From Sphagnum compactum (lineage: Eukaryota; Bryophyta; Sphagnopsida; Sphagnales): a stretch of 64,000 nt of DNA. A program made the translations under genes and the position numbers. The notes under the pieces were generated by a model. The model was given only the letters and a program-made list of their open reading frames with translations, did no database searches and had not been told where the DNA came from. The DNA is taken from the NCBI GenBank assembly GCA_965153455.1, contig OZ234499.1, forward strand, positions 15,062,271 to 15,126,270, read 5' to 3'. Of the stretch, positions 12,401 through 25,590 are shown piece after piece (the stretch's first letter is position 1; every line of letters starts with the position of its first letter).

Positions 12401-15400
12401 AAACCCTAGCTTTTGGCAAATTTTTATATTTTTTCATTTTCTTTCTTGCATACATGTCGCCGACCTTTCTTTTGTTTTGCCATTTGGCAAAATTTCACAA
12501 CAAAAAAAATGTTAACACTAGTATGGACAAGTGTTGTGTGGTTCTTCTTTTTGAAGAGAAGCTTAAGTGTTAGTTTTGGTTTTAAAGGTTCTTAGGGTGT
12601 GGGTTTGAGCCTAGTTCTTCCCATTTGAAAACCTTGCAATTTTGATTCTAACATTTTTTTTCAAATTCAAGAACGTATATGGGTTCGATTCAAAATCAAG
12701 TTTGGTTCCATGTAGACATTAGACATTCCCTAATGTTAAATATTGTATAGATAAAAAAATTTGTATCAAATTAAAATTGAGATTTACATGGGTATGGAGT
12801 ATAACCAAAATTATTATTTAATTTTGAAGTTGAACCTACTTGTCAACTTTTCCCCAAAAAATCAAATTGCCTATTTAAAGAACCTACCTTTCTTTTCAAG
12901 AGTGTCTTTTTCATGGTTTTAGGTTTAAAACTAACAAAAGATTAGTTTCAATGTCCAATTCTTGTGTTGGTTTCAATAAAAAGAAGTGACCTTAGGTACT
13001 CTAGGTCACAAAAACCTAACCCTAAAACCAAGTTTTAACATTGAAAACCTAATACCCCCACAACATTAGTATCAACCTTGTTTCAATTTTGACTTAGTTA
13101 TCAACTCAGTTGTTAAAAACCTAACAATCGATCCTTAATTTTCTTTAGCCAGTTAAATTGATCATCACATAATATAAAAATTTCAAAATCTAAGAACCTA
13201 CTTAGATGATACAATTATCATCCAAGTAGTTATCAATTGTCAAATATTAATACAAAAAATTAACAATCAAATATATATATATATATAAACCATATAACTA
13301 ATGTATAAGGGTGAAAGCAAGTAAAGTGTACAACAAAAAATAGGACAAAAACCCATCACAAAATTGTGACACATTTAGTCTTTTTAATTGAATGATAAAT
13401 AACAAGATACTTCTTCATTATTACGAATTAACTTTTAAATTTTACATTGTAAAAGTAGGTTTTAAGTAGACTTTTTAAAATGCAAGTAGCTTTTTAAACC
13501 TATTTTTTGCAGTGTAAGATTTGATTCAAATATGTGTTAAGTATATCCTACCAAAGAAAAAGTAGATTTATTTTTTGGTGATCCCTTTGAATATACAATG
13601 ATCTTTATCCTACAACTTCATACATGGACATTTCATTAAATTTTATAATGAAAAAGTAGGTTTGAACACCATTTTGACCAGTCAATTTCAAACATATTTA
13701 TTCTTTACTTTTATTATTCCAAAGTTTTTGAAATTTTGTAATTGATTGACAATAAATCCAATTGAGGACTCAATAGTTTCAAAATGAAATTTAAGTAAAA
13801 TTTGAATCTACTTTGTTGTGTTTTCGTGAAAAACTACCTCTTGTTTAACTTGATATTTTTTCGTCAACTTTTTTTATATACTTTACCATGTTTTCACCCA
13901 TAATTAACATTTACTAATGAATTATTTGATAACCTCCTTATGCATAATTGACAATCATTACTTCTTCTTTTTTTATGACCTAACCAACACCGAACTTTTT
14001 TATATTGATAACATGTTTGGTCCAAAAAAGAATTCAAAAAATACCTTACCAGGTGGTTATTAAAAAAATGAAATAATGGACTATGGACCCTTTCTTGGTA
14101 CTATTCAGAAATTCAAATGAAACAATTTTGACCAATGTTGGTTGGTTATTGCTCTTTTACAATAACCGAGAACTAGGTAGGTTAGACCCATCAAGTATCA
14201 ATTTCACTAATCAAAGTAATACCCCAGTATCAATTTATCCATCATTTAAAACTTAAAAGTCAATTCTTACAATGTTTTTCCCTTCCAACAATTATTTATC
14301 ATGTTGTATTTTTTTTTTTCTTTTTTTCTTATAATAATAACCACTAACTATGCATAAGAATCAATTCTCAAATACTCATCTTGAAACCCATGGGTTCTAT
14401 TGCATAAATAAGGTAGGTCATAAGTTTCTAATAAATAATTTTGTTCCTTTTTTTATTTGTCTATCATAAACATGTGTAGGGTTTTTGGATTGATAACCTA
14501 CCTGGATGAAACTCCAAATCACCCTGGTTATTAAAAAAATCAATAACCAGCCAACATGGTTCTCAATAAGTGCAAAAAAACCAGTCAAAGAACCTACCCT
14601 GAACCATCGATTCTTTGCTAGTTCTTTCACAAAAACCCATTGGTTCTTTGAAATTTATTTTTTCTTTCAAAAAATATGCATCAGAGGTTATACAAAATCA
14701 AATAATGTTTTAAAAAACATGGACCATATAATTGTTCTTTTATTCTGAAAATTTTCCAAATCCAGAACTGCCTAACACCAGTTTTTTACTTTGTGGCTAG
14801 AGGGAACCACATGCACAAGAGGGGAAAGCTGCCTATTTGTGATCAACATTCAAGTAGTACAAGGGGGGAGCTTGGACTTCCAGCTCAAGCTCTTTGTCCC
14901 ACATCACAAAAGTCTCTCATTTTTGCACCACTCTTTGGTGAAAGAGTCCTTAATCCTAACTTGCTTGCTAGGTTCCCTAATCTTGTGATCCTTAATTATG
15001 GTGTTTCGTGTAGCTAAGCTGACCTCGGTGGTGGACATCCAACCCCTTGAAGCACCTCACTCTGCGAGTAGTGTGAGTGTAGTTGGTCATTCACCCAAGG
15101 CAATGAGGTTGAACCAACACCTACACTGGTACCTTCACCTTCTTGAACAAGTGACAATGTTTAGTGACCATATTTAAGCTAGGAAATATTAGATTTGGAC
15201 TTGAACAATTTGATTTAGTATAAGAATGAAAGATTTATATGGTTAGATGCAATATCAAATAGGTCTAAAAATCTCATTTGAGATCTCAAATAGAGACAAG
15301 TGACATGACCTCACAAGCATCAAGAAGCTCTCAAATCCCGCAAAGCCTACCCTCTTCAAGAATTTCAAGTTTTAACCATGATATTGTAAACCTCAAATGG

Positions 15401-18400
15401 GTTACTATGGGTAAAGATTGTAAATTTTAAAAATAATGGTTCCTAAGGGTAAAAGGAAAGGTGAGTATGAAAATAAATAATTCAACTTATAAGCCTTACT
15501 TTGAGGATTTTTTACTATTGGCATAAGCTTGGATTTATGTGAATAATTTGGTTAACTATTTTGGGTTAGAAGTAGTTAAGTGAGTCATATGAAGTTGACT
15601 AGATTCTAGGGACAAAGATTATAAAATAAAATGACTTGTTCATACGAAGATGATAATGTAGTGGCTTGTGAATGAATGGGAATGTTTAGTAAACATGTAT
15701 TAATGAGCACAATAACCCATCCATTCTTTCTTTAAAGTATATAAGGGGTTATGGATTGAGATGTGGCCACATATTCTTCTTCTCATGGTTTCATGTTTTT
15801 GCTTTTTGTTAAGCATTGGATAAGCCTTTTTGTGTAACAAACTTATGGTATAATAAACTTATGTGTATGAAAATGTTCACAAGAAAATATGTATGTGTTT
15901 TTGTGAGCAACCCTAATTGAACAAAGTCCTTAGATAGGTATGATGAACTTCCCAATGGGTGTAGCCCACATAAGGACCAAGTTTGAGGCATGCGAGTGAT
16001 CTTATCTCAAAATTGTGTAAGGTTCTTCTCTTGCATTTTTCTAAGGCCATTTTATGATGGGTGGATGTTGTGTATGGTTTTAGTTGTACAACCTACCTAT
16101 GTGTTGATAGAAATTTAATTAAAATTAACCTTCATAAGCTTGGACCCTTTCTAGGTTACAATACCAATGTAAGTGGTAGTTCACGCAAAGCATGTTCACA
16201 CATTATAAGAACAGAAACAAAGTTTTTTGCAATAATTGTTTTCCATCCTTGGAAAATGCCTGATGTGTTTTAGTTAAGCCAATTCCATTTCACAACCAAA
16301 GCCCAAGAGATCTACAACCCAATTTAACCCACTCATGGTGCCAACATTTGGGGCCAATTTGCACCCACATCAAAATGACCTCTATAGATTTTTTAATGTT
16401 TTAAAGTTGCCTTAAATGGTAGAACCTACCATGCACAAGGTGACATTTGTATGGAGGACATGTATGGAAGCACCTTATGTTTAAAAATATAGTTTAAAAA
16501 GAAAAGTAAAATAACTTTCACCTATTTAATAAACAAAAGGTGCTTCTTGCACCTACAAAATAGGTGTAAATGTTTTCTTTCACTTACAATGTAAGTGTAG
16601 GCCTACCTTGTATTTTATGTTGGGTAAGGGTTTAAGGCAAAATGTAAAAGCCTTACTACAAATGGAAGATTGCCTCCTAAATAAACCATATGGATTTAAG
16701 GCACCATCCAATTACACTACAAAATCTCTTATGGGTCATTACATGTAGGGGAAATGTTCTTCTCATTATTGGAGTCCAAAGGAAGAAGCACTCTCTCGCA
16801 TAATACAAATACAAATTTTTAAACAAAGGTTCCTTCCGTAAACGAAAAGGACCACAACAATTGATTGAAAGGTTTTTTACAAATGGAAGGGACTAGGAGA
16901 GCTAACATGTGCCTATTATGCATCAAAAGGTATGTCAAACAACAAAGGAGGAAACTTAACAGTGCATTATGGGTGGGCAATGCCATGTTGTCAAAACATT
17001 ACCCTACACCAAATGTATCTTGATGACCTAGAACCAACCAATGTAGAATGAACAAACTAAAATGGTGTGTCCATGGAGGCTTCCTTATTGAAGTACTTTT
17101 CTAATCCTCCTATTTTGAACCTATCTTCCTTTTCAAATTTTAAAAGCTTTCCTACGAAAAAGCAAAAAATGAAAACTTTGACCTTTTCATTTTCTTCATG
17201 AATGGTGATCAATCCTTGATCATTATTGTTGTCAAACTTGCTAAGGTTATCATATATCATAAGAAGCTTCAAACATGCAAAAAAAGACCCTTTTGCACCC
17301 ACTTCTTGAACAAGGGTTCAATATGAATTTACAATAAATAACAACCATTGTAAATGTCAAACATAATTTTTTTAACAATTTGCAAATTCCTTAAGAGATG
17401 GTTCAAATGAACCTTTTGCTTGATGAATGATTTGATACTGAAAAATATCATGCCCACTATGATAACATCAAATTTAATTATAGATTTGATTTTTAAAATA
17501 TTCAATTTTTCAAAATAAATATAACAAATTCAAAACTTGTAACATGACAAAAGTACTATGACAACAAGGTATTATATTTTAATATCATAAAACTAGATCC
17601 TATAACATGTATGTAGTAAATATCAATTTTTCATGTTTTCTAATTTGATCGTTTTGAATGTGCAAATTGTGGGAAGGAATTGGTAGACATTGAACTCTTG
17701 CATATTAATTGTAAAGGGGAAAATCAAGATTCCAATTAGTAATGTTGAGTTGACATTCTAACATGGAATGTTTGTTCAATGTTTCTAAAACTGGTGGACA
17801 ATGAGAAAGAAAATGGGACCAAATGGAGCATGGACTTTGTGTGAAGGCAAATACCATTTGAATGATGACTTGAATAGAACAGATATGAGGGACATTGGGA
17901 AAGAGGGGCAACAAAGTGGGGTAATTGCTAAATTGCCATCGTTTAAACAGCCTCAACTATGCACAAATTTCAAGGTTGATGAAAATATTCCAACACAAAT
18001 AAGGGGGGTCACCAATGTGAATTACCATTTGCATTTTGTGCCTTAAAAACATGCAAGTGGAAGTTACACGTAGTTTTTTTATGTTAAAATATTTTGTTTA
18101 TGTTTATGTTTCATGGCTTTGTGAATGATTTAGGGAAATATTTTGTCTACGTCTTTGTTTCATGGATTTGCACCCCTATTGCACACATTCAAGAAACATT
18201 CATACTTTAAAAAATGTGGGATCCTAAAATTTTAAAATTCAAAGTCCTTTCCAAATTGATCCAGAATTTTAGAACTTTGAAAGTCCTTTACCACATATAG
18301 ATGAGATATAATGTACATGATGTGTCAAGAAAAGTTTTATCCTATTATATATAAAGACATAGAATGTAAAAATGAATAATTAGTTATGATTTGGAATTGT

Positions 18401-21400
18401 TATCATTTCTAAAGATGGAACAAATTCAAGGAATCAACACACTTTCAAAAATTTATAAATTTTATTCAAAAATGATAAACGAAAAAACATGTCATGTATT
18501 GGGATATCTATAAGCATTTATTATAAAAATTTGCAATAAACATTGTTAAAAGTTTCACTCATATGAAAAAATTATTTTTGGGCAAAAGGACATGCAATCC
18601 TTTTTTTTAAATAACCTAGTTGGTTCATTGTATCTCATTTACACCTAAATAACATTGTTAATAGATGAGGGGAACAAATCGTGTGGCCTTACAAATAGGT
18701 GTGCCTTTGAAAAGATTTAAAACATTTTTTTCAATGTAATAACACTTTCACTATAACCTTGTCACCTAGTTTTTATGTTGATTGGAAGGTTTGTTGGGTT
18801 GTGGGGGCCAAATTACAAACTTTTATGCAACATAATGAGTTATGGGGTTTGATCTTATTTTAAGGTATCGAATAGTTACAAGTTGGTGATGAAGATATGG
18901 CACACATGTACTTGACAAATAAGCTATTGAATTAGTTGCTAGAAGAAACCCTTGTCACCAAACTCTTGAATACATGTTCTAGATTTTCAACTTTTAATAC
19001 ATCTCTATCCATAATGGAATTGCATGTGCCCCACTTGATCTTGGGGAGACTTTGCTCTCTCACCAACGTAATAGCCCCAAGCATGGTGAACAAAGGTAAT
19101 AATTTTCAATGTGCATTATGGTTGAGAGGTTTATTTCATTGTATTAACTTGGAGCAATTGTAATCAATTTAATAAATTGTGGAATAAATAGCATATCATG
19201 AATTTCATGATTTTGCACAAAACCATGAGCACAAAACAACAAGCTTGTGAAGTTCAACGGGGGGAGTACAATGTCCTACAATGCAAAAGGGTAATGCTTT
19301 ATTAACAAGAGTTTCTAATTTTCACTTGTATTAATATCTTTTAAAACTTACTTTTCAAACAAACTTCAATAACAAGTTCTTTAAAAAAAATAGAAATCTA
19401 AGTATAACAACCATGAATGTATTCAAAAAATTTAGTAAGTTCCAAAGATGTAAAGCCCAAAAAATCCTAAAGATGTTCCAAAAACAATCCTTGTCTTTCT
19501 CTTACTATAGTCTTTTATATAGGTTTTCAAAAATCTATAACAATAACTACCTAGTATGACTTGTATAAACAACTAGAAATTTCAAAAGCTTGGTATAGGT
19601 TCACCTATTGAGTAGTTTCACCAATTCAATGAAAAATAAGGTAACAACCTCTTCTTCATAGTTACATTTAGAATGTCTTAAAAGTTCCAAGTTTCACAAA
19701 ATAAATCGTTATGAACTAAAGAAGTTATATGAGGTTTTGTGAGGAGCTTATTGTGATTAATTATATAGTAGGAATAAGTTTTTTAAATTATTGTTGTCAT
19801 GATAAATTGGCATTTTCCACTCAATGTGCTTCTTTTGAAATCTCTAGTTCAATCTATTTTATAAAATAAAAAAGTTAGGTATGTGTCTAAACTTGCATTA
19901 TATTACACAACACTTCATGATGTCAAGAAGTTGCCTTGGTTGTGATATCATTTCAAACTAATTGTTGTGTGTAGTTGCATGTGTCATGTGTTTTTGGAAT
20001 AAAAATAGGTTGAAGTAGCATTATTGACATAATTTTATTATGGTTGAATAGGGAGGTTGTCACAAAGTTACATTCAATGGAGTGCTCTTAACGATATTAA
20101 ATGCATGAAAATGGTGGTATAGAATCACATACAATAGTTGAAATCATGAAACAACAACACAAGCTATGGGTCAAATCACAATCAAACAAGCCAACAATGA
20201 CAAGTATTCATTTTTGCTATAGGGTGGAATTGTCCATCATCGAACACTACCTTATCACTGAACACTTCTTTAAAACTTTGTCATTTGTGCTTCAATTTGA
20301 GTGATTTAAAATGTTATTGGAGTGCTACCTCAAGCTCTACAAATCATCTTTGAAATGCAAATGAAATTGAGTAATGAAAAAATAGCGAGAAGAAAAATAA
20401 GCTTTGCAACTCACAAAACACGTTTTTTTCTCTTTTTTTTCTTCTCTTTGGACCCCTCCTACTCTCAAAGCTTTTAACTTTCTCATTTCTTGTTTATTTT
20501 CAACAATTTAAAGTGCAATAGGAGTAGCACCTTCAGTTCTTAAAATCATCTTACAACTCTATTAGCAACAGAGCACATATAAGGAATTTTTTGAATGTTT
20601 GGGAACCGGCTTTGTAGTGTTTGGTGGTTTCTTTTTGTTGAGTTCTTGACCCCCTCTATTTTGGGAGGCCATAACAGTTTCATGTCTAATCGATTTTTGA
20701 TGATTGTTAGTGCGTAAGATGCACCAAGAGGAGGGCGTTCAAGGTTTTTTTGGGACACCAGAAACAATGGAGCTTTCCCTTTGGATCTGGCCTGCCCTGA
20801 GTTATTAAATGTTCGCTCACCAGCCATTCTACCTAGTTTCTGGGAAAGCAATTTGATATCTCTGGTGTGTTAGGGTGGGCCTAGATGTGCCAAAAACCAA
20901 GCGAGGCACAATTACCACATGGTAGTAGTAGGGTATGCCACTTTTGCAGTAGAATTCAACTTTGTGCAAATGGGTAGAAACATGATTGTATATAAGTTTC
21001 TAATTGATAATGCATGAAGTTTGGGTGTCATTAAGTTGGAGCATTCCCCCAGCCCATTCCATTGAACATAAAAAGACTTGTAGAAAGCTTCATAGCGTAT
21101 TCTGAAGGCTATGTTCTAAACTGTAAGTTCCCATCACCTAAATGAAGGGAATATTTCATTCTTGAAGAAGGTTCTAATTGGGTTCCATGGCGGGATCTTC
21201 CCCAGTCTCCAGCCAGCCTCCATCATCCTCTCTGAGCAAGTTCTTCCATTTTCTGCAGGTCCTGGCCATGGAAAAAACAAGAGAAATTTTCTGCACCATC
21301 TTTATAACATTATGCGGTAATGGCTCTCAGGACAACAAGGGCATTACCAGAATCCCAGGAAAAGGGCAGTGGTTTTTTTGTTTCTCTATTTCCTGATGGA

Positions 21401-22145
21401 CCCCAGGTGCTGAGCATCCCTAGACACATTTAGACTTAACTGGCTACATTATTATTTCAAGGAACTCTTAAACCTGGGCTATGGCCGGGCACAGACATAT
21501 TATGTATCAAGGGAAAGCCGTTATGCATCTTAAGAAGACGTTATGGATTTTAATCGCATGCTTAGAATATCTAGTGTCTAGAAACTAGCTAGCTAGCTGC
21601 AGCATAAGCTTGGAAAAAGTATTCATCTGTGCAATTACTGGTTGGAATATGATACCTTTATTCATATGAAATCATCTAAGAAGCAGGCCTAGAAACATGA
21701 TCTGGACACGGTCTTTTGCAAGCTTGCGCAAGCCAACAAGCTGCAGAACTCATTTGAGAAGCTCATCCCTATAAATTTAAATTCAAGGCTGCTTAACTTT
21801 GCATGGCAAGAGAGAATTACAATAAGCTCTCAAACTGTTGTAGAGCTTATACAAGCTGCGAAGAATATCTGCACTCTAGTACATCCTCACTGGACAATGC
21901 AAGAAGGTACAGCAGGTTCAGCGATTAACAACAGTAGAGATGATCCTTTCGACCATCCGAAACCCGCTTATACGCATTTGGAGCTATCCGCAAAGCTCGA
22001 GAAGTAATTCTACATATGCGCATGTTGATCGTCAAACGCTTGATCTGAAGTTTTGACCGCAGCGACATAGTAACTGATTTGAGTACTAGTCTGATCAGCT
22101 TTCTCGACAACAATCAATCTTAACAGTGAAAATACTGCATGGTGC
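9494..22145. other. Long AT-rich gene desert
   Basis: About 12.6 kb without a supportable gene. Parts at 9500-10920 and 20550-21800 have a somewhat more gene-like base mix: overlapping frames near 10207-10614 on both strands and a 101-codon minus-strand frame at 20546-20851, none recognised. The 10920-20540 section is AT-rich and nearly free of CG dinucleotides, as expected of old methylated transposon remains. It holds a TA run near 13270-13286, a 9-bp hairpin at 14522-14548 (CTGGTTATT and AATAACCAG), and AGGTAGG-type short repeats. The part just before 22146 may include the 3' untranslated region of the next gene. Confidence 0.55.
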
Positions 22146-22517
22146 TCAGCATGCGCACATCACGGCCTTCGTGCCCCCGCGACGTGGATGGTGCCCAGCT
22201 TCTGGCATTAGTATGGACTCGGGCGCCTCCGAGTCCACATCATAGCGTAATATATTATCAACTTCGGCATCGACGTTGATCTCTTGCTCACGGCTACGAT
22301 TGCTGCTGACGGTCTTCTGTGTGGTTGTCGTTGTCGTCGACCCGGCGACATCCTTAGGCGTCTCCACGTCCGTGGACTCCGGCTTCGTCTCCCGACCCAT
22401 CTTGAAGATATACCACTTATGTCTACAGATACAGAACATGCCCGCCAAGAAGAAACCCCCAATTGGTACGATCAACACTAGCGATGTGATTTGGAACTTC
22501 ATTTTTAATGCACTCAC
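22146..22517 (-). CDS. Predicted small single-pass membrane protein, unknown family
   Basis: I do not recognise this protein. The frame gives 123 residues from the first ATG, or 118 from a second ATG at 22502, where the membrane segment sits closer to the start. About residues 10-32 form one hydrophobic segment (TSLVLIVPIGGFFLAGMFCI) followed by basic residues (CRHKWYIFKMGRETK). The rest is polar: a Thr run, then acidic and Ser-rich sequence. It ends in Cys-Ala-Cys, which happens to match the CXC type of prenylated ends, but this may be chance. The local sequence is richer in CpG than its surroundings, as are the surely coding exons elsewhere in the window. An upstream exon cannot be excluded. 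The opposite strand has a longer frame (22276-22704), but without membrane-protein logic or family resemblance. Confidence 0.45.
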   Translation of the reverse strand: MSALKMKFQITSLVLIVPIGGFFLAGMFCICRHKWYIFKMGRETKPESTDVETPKDVAGSTTTTTTQKTVSSNRSREQEINVDAEVDNILRYDVDSEAPESILMPEAGHHPRRGGTKAVMCAC

Positions 22518-23461
22518 TTCAAATCTATCTCCTCTCGCGTACTATAGTAGTAAAGCAGCGCATCAGCTGCTCGCTCCTCCTGCAACTCCCGGGTTTCAGA
22601 AGCTCTCGATCATGACCCTCGTCGAGTCGCCTCACTCTTGCTGCAGCGCCCAAGCTGCAGTTCTAACCCTAACCTACTGCAGCAAAAACAAGCATCCGTA
22701 CTAGTTTACACGGATCAAAACTGAGCTAGCCATTGCAATATTATGAGTTCAAGAAACTATTGCAGGCGGCAGATCTGAGACTAGAAAGCTCAAAGCACAA
22801 AGAAGCTTCGACCCATCAAGGAAAATGTTGCCCAAGATCAGCAGATCATGTGCCCGGAGCAGATAGCGGCGCATAAGAGAATGCCGAAGAAATATCTGAG
22901 CTAATTGCAATTGGGTATTACTAGATGTGCACCCGACCGCGCAACAACAGCTGGGCTTCATGGGCAATGAGTGTGTCAACATTCCTTTTACAGATAAACC
23001 GGACCCACCAAGACATGGACAAATATTAGAGCGCCTTGCTGCACGTTGGGCTCGGCTGGCAGCTGATTGTAGATGCGGATCGATCAGGGACTGCCAATTC
23101 TCATTGTCATTCTCACTCTCGAGTCGAAGTAGAAGATGAAAAGGCTTCTGCTTTTAGGTTTTTCCCCGCGTCCACCCACAGCCTTCCAACGCTACAGGCT
23201 TTTTCCATCCTTTCCAAACTCAGACACCCAGCACTTGCTTTTGTTTTTGTTTTTTTTGGGGCGCTAAAGGTTTTCCCATCTTCTGAAAAGCAACGACAAA
23301 ACAGAATCTGCGTCCCGCAACGCCTGAAGATCTGGATGGATTCCAGTGCGCCGAATCTCTACCCTTGCGCATTCGTCGGGTTCCGTTTACACGGAGCCGT
23401 ACATGGTTGTACCCGGTAACCTGGAGCTCGGCATTCCGTACTATGGAATGGTCAAGTCCCC
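22518..23461. promoter_or_regulatory. CpG-richer flank, probable promoter or 5' region of the small membrane gene
   Basis: This follows the start of the minus-strand frame ending at 22146 and keeps more CpG than the desert around it. Open frames on the plus strand (22927-23139 and 23036-23419) have no recognisable family. The assignment as a promoter or untranslated region is inferred from position and composition only. Confidence 0.35.
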
Positions 23462-23530
23462 TGCCCATTATGTCGCGTAATGCGCCAGTGAACCCTTCAG
23501 GTTAGGGTTACACACCCAACATAATGGGCA
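23462..23530. repeat. 12-bp perfect inverted repeat
   Basis: TGCCCATTATGT at 23462-23473 is the exact reverse complement of ACATAATGGGCA at 23519-23530, with a 45-base spacer. The spacer contains CGCGTAATGCGCC and TTAGGGTTAC. Confidence 0.8.
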
Positions 23531-25414
23531 TTGCCCGAGGCAATTCCAGCTCCAGAGTGTCAGAGCGTAATAGAACCATATTTTAAGAAAATGTATGTTC
23601 AATAGACACATTTTTGTCACTAGTATGATGAGTGTATGATCATCATCAGAAGATTATGTCATATAATGTGATCAAGAAATTGACATAATCTACCCGCACC
23701 CACTCTAGGACCAATGAATGGATGGAACCCAGTTTCATCCACTCCATGGTGGATGAACCCTAACTTGTGTTGAAGTTGGATGAAACCCTAACTTTTTTCC
23801 CCAAGGAGCTGTTCTTACCTCCATCACTCACATGGTGTTTGTTACCAGTGCTGATTGGGTTTGCGCCATCACTACATTTCCTACTACAATGCACCAATAT
23901 TCATTATACAACTTACATATTTTAGATTGATTTTTTTTTGGTAAATAACATTTTCAATCATGTGCTCCCAATTTTGTTATAGTTAAATGGCATGCTCCTT
24001 GACCATAGAACAATTTGTTACGCATATGGGTACCTCATGTCGAGTAGTGATTTGAAAGCATGATGTTGTTTCTATGCATCTTCCAACCAAAGTTGAAAAT
24101 TTGTGAAGCGTATAATTAGCATGGCCAATAAAGTGCAAATTGTGATCATTCAATCTCAAAATTCCAAAGAGCATCATGGAACATGTTATATTTGTTTTCA
24201 AGTTGTGCATTGTGATTGAATTTATAGTTTATTTATGGAACAAAATTGTTAGTGAAAAGTAAAGTTCCAATTTGTATGGAACATTTAAACTAAAGTCATG
24301 GATTGGCCATCAACAAGTTGAAAACCTAGTCATGGGACTCTAATTTCTCATAGGAAGATGCAAGAATTATTGCAAAAGAAATCGTTCTTTTGGCTTCTAA
24401 ACAAGAAAGCCTTAGATTCAAAGTGTGGAACCTCAATAGTTTCTAGTTTCTCATAGATTATGTGAGAGGATTATTTGATCTGAAATTGTACTTCTTTGCA
24501 TTCCTTCATGTAATAAGCTATATGTACCAAGCATTCCAAAGAGTTGTGTAAGGGCGAATGCAAACAATTTTGCTTAATTGCAACAAAACAAAAATTATAA
24601 ATTACCACTAGTTGGGACACCAAGGACTTTAAGATATCATCCCCTTTTTATATCTTGTTGATATCATCCCTATTCCATACCCCTAATGAGCTTTGTCTAG
24701 GTGTCCCTATGGCACCTTTTGTGGTTTTATGCAATGCTTGACTAATGTTTCATAAAAAATTAAATACATGCAATGAAAAATATATTTTTTAAAACACCAA
24801 TAAGCAAGATACTAGTAGGTATTAATTCTTGCTTCCCCACAATGTAGATTTGAACTTAGCAAAAATATAACAAGAAATACACTTTCATTGCATCCCCCCT
24901 ACCCCATATTTTTTGCTTCACCTATATCATTTGAGCTTTGCTTGACACAAGCCTTTGAACATATAGTAAGCCGAAGTGCCTTTCACAATCCCCAAGGGTT
25001 GGCCTACCACCAACTCTTCCTACCTATAACTTCGGAGGTGTTGGTCTCATATCATTAATTTGCATTGTTCCAACTACATTCTTAGGTAGTTGGGCTCTTG
25101 TTGCCTCCACTAGCTTTGCCTTTAGATTCTTGTAAAATCAATGCCTTTTCTTTCTCGAAACATTAGCCCAAGTAGACTATGGTGATCTCCCCTTCTAGTG
25201 ATGTTTATTAGCAACTTGTGACCTACTACCCATCCTAGCTCAAGCATGCCTTCCCCCTTTTGAACAACTTGTGGTAAACAATTTCAGCACTTACATGATT
25301 CCATTTTAAAATGTATGCACCATCATATCCTTTCCAACATTTTTTTTTGAAGAGACATTCAAGGTTCATTGAGCTTGCCTCCTTTCATGTTTGGACCCAA
25401 GAACAAGAACATGG
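23531..25414. other. AT-rich desert
   Basis: No gene seen. From about 24890 the plus strand is poor in G and rich in C and T. It may be a badly decayed transposon, but no transposon domain can be read. Confidence 0.5.
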
Positions 25415-25590
25415 TTCACATTTCAACTAATCATCCCCATATTTTGCTTACCGCCTAATTCACATTTCAACCAATCATCCCCATATTTTTTTGACCACCT
25501 AATTCACATTTCAACCAATTTTCCCCGTATTTTGTTTACCACCTAATTCACATTTTGACCAATCATCCCCATATTTTGCTTACTGCCTAC
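25415..25590. repeat. Tandem repeat, 44-bp unit, about 4 copies
   Basis: The CCCC of ATCATCCCCATATTTT starts at 25435, 25479, 25523 (variant TTCCCCGTATTTT) and 25567, exactly 44 bases apart each time. Units share CCTAATTCACATTTCAACCA. Confidence 0.9.

Noticed and set aside
14522-14548. 9-bp hairpin CTGGTTATT/AATAACCAG
   Set aside because: Arms this short are expected by chance in AT-rich DNA of this length.
20546-20851. 101-codon minus-strand frame as a gene
   Set aside because: Reads like protein in places but matches no family I know, and there is no splice or start context to support it.
22276-22704. 142-codon plus-strand frame as an alternative to the small membrane gene
   Set aside because: The plus-strand product has no sensible domain order, whereas the minus strand gives a membrane segment followed by basic residues and a polar tail.
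24890-25400. Decayed retrotransposon coding region on the minus strand
   Set aside because: The strand asymmetry is suggestive, but no zinc knuckle, protease or polymerase motif can be read in any frame.
25415-25590. CRISPR-like array
   Set aside because: The 44-bp units are contiguous with no unique spacers, and the setting is eukaryotic.
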